Origin: Tetragonia tetragonoides
Taxonomy: Eukaryota > Streptophyta > Magnoliopsida > Caryophyllales > Aizoaceae
DNA length: 64,000 nucleotides
Reading direction: 5' to 3'
Assembly (NCBI GenBank): GCA_038025085.1
Contig: CM076144.1
Span: 46,726,001-46,790,000 of the forward strand
A model generated the notes under the pieces. The model searched no databases. It was not told the DNA's origin and worked only from the letters and a program-made list of their open reading frames with translations. Below, piece after piece: positions 63,073 to 64,000 of this stretch (positions are counted from its first letter, which is position 1; every line of letters starts with the position of its first letter). Position numbers and translations under genes: made by a program.

Positions 63073-64000
63073 TTTTTTTTACTCCGTTTACGTAAATGTT
63101 TACCGCAGGAAATGCTGGAGCATTTTACTGGAGGTGATCCTCTTCCTTCTAGAACATGTCTTTTCTGAAGCTTATGTTTGCTTGATATATAAACCTTAGT
63201 TGATTTGACTTTTGAGTTTGCATTTTTCTGAGGTTGGCTTGACTCCAGAGGCTGGAGCTTTACAAATGTGGTTTGTCCCCCCCCCCCCCAATTTTCTTTG
63301 TTGTGATCAATACAAATTCCATAAGTAATGAGTTTAACCTATTTAATGTACAAACGGTGTTGCAGCTTCTACTCTAAGAGATTACAAATGAGAGCATTTG
63401 ATCGAAGGCAAGAAGGGATTCCTTTTTCTTTCTTTTTTTTTTACTTATTTTTTTAGCTCAAGAAGGGATTACTCTTAAAAATACCTCTAATACGGATTTA
63501 AATATTAGTAATATTGACCTTTTTTGTTTTTCCTTTTACTACTGGAAAAAAAAAGAAAGAAGAATGACACATGAGAGATGGGTATGAGTTCGTCCATAAT
63601 CTCTAAAGCAAAGACATATGATTTAGTCTATATAATGGCATATGTAGGATTAAAACTTAATTTTTGATATTGTGATCCAAACGTATATTTTTTAAATTTA
63701 TGTTAACCCACTTGGGGGGACGCATGCAACACACGTGTTCCACCAACTAGTAGAATAAAGTGAGGCGTAACTCGTGATAAATACTCGTGAGTCATATGAT
63801 TTGCAACATGATTTGCTTCTTTTAGGCAATGTTTAACTTAAACCTTGTCAAAAAGGTGGAAATGCGCCTCGCATAAACCATGAGTTGTATTATCGAGTCA
63901 TTATACTTAACTTAAAAACACTCACCTACCTTATTTATTGCTACTATTTTCTTAAAATTATTTTTTTCCAAATATGTTTTCAATTCTTTATTTTTCAATT

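Larger units (their letters stand above)
60336..64000. repeat. Tandem duplication, unit 2 (runs off the window)
   Basis: This is the second copy of 54963-60335, starting inside the LINE. It differs by scattered substitutions, small indels and variable homopolymers, and lacks 55796-56304 of unit 1. If complete it would end about 1.2 kb beyond the window. Confidence 0.9.

Overview
The window is nuclear DNA of a flowering plant, almost certainly a eudicot. It is AT-rich, genes are widely spaced with many GT-AG introns, and short inverted-repeat transposons, LINE fragments, an LTR relic and microsatellites fill the rest. The CYP76 P450 resembles the CYP76AD group of Caryophyllales, so a beet/spinach/amaranth-type plant is plausible but not proven. 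No prokaryotic, organellar, rRNA, tRNA or CRISPR feature was recognised.

Six genes can be reconstructed exon by exon with the reading frame kept throughout. (1) 1433-6998 (+): proton pump-interactor-type coiled-coil protein with an unusually long acidic N-terminus and a C-terminal membrane anchor. (2) 11127-15954 (+): phosphoacetylglucosamine mutase of the UDP-GlcNAc pathway, nine exons. (3) 19946-21029 (-): VPS55-like four-span endosomal protein, with a long 5'UTR intron holding a solo LTR. (4) 28883-30598 (+): CYP76-family cytochrome P450. (5) 40208-41729 (-): WRN/RNase D-like exonuclease-fold protein with degraded catalytic residues. (6) 46038-51999 (+): Man1-Src1 C-terminal-domain protein of the inner nuclear membrane type, nine exons. 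A small single-exon gene (18589-18870, -) encodes a 93-residue protein of unknown function. The genes are unrelated housekeeping or specialised-metabolism genes and do not form a pathway cluster.

Between genes, 1-1432 and 7-11 kb hold MITEs, a GC-rich foldback element and SINE-like tRNA-derived heads. The 23.8-28.8 kb stretch has a Tourist MITE and a decayed LINE RNase H. The 31-46 kb stretch is a mosaic of old local duplications. It holds two degenerate copies of the first exon of the Man1-like gene, a partial second copy of the exonuclease gene, two copies of an unidentified first-exon-like block, and repeats ending in very long AAT/TA microsatellites.

The right end (about 54.96-64 kb) is a recent head-to-tail tandem duplication with a 5,373-bp period, its junction at about 60335/60336. 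Each unit carries a piece of a LINE, a second truncated LINE flanked by a 16-bp target duplication, a Stowaway MITE and two exon-like fragments. Unit 2 has lost about 509 bp relative to unit 1 and runs off the window.

I found no convincing new biological system. The most notable items are the tandem duplication, the mosaic of gene fragments, the P450 with a four-residue gap at a substrate-recognition site, the exonuclease-fold protein with lost active-site residues, and the solo LTR inside the VPS55 leader intron. All exon boundaries are read by eye from splice consensus, frame and family knowledge; no alignment or transcript data were available.
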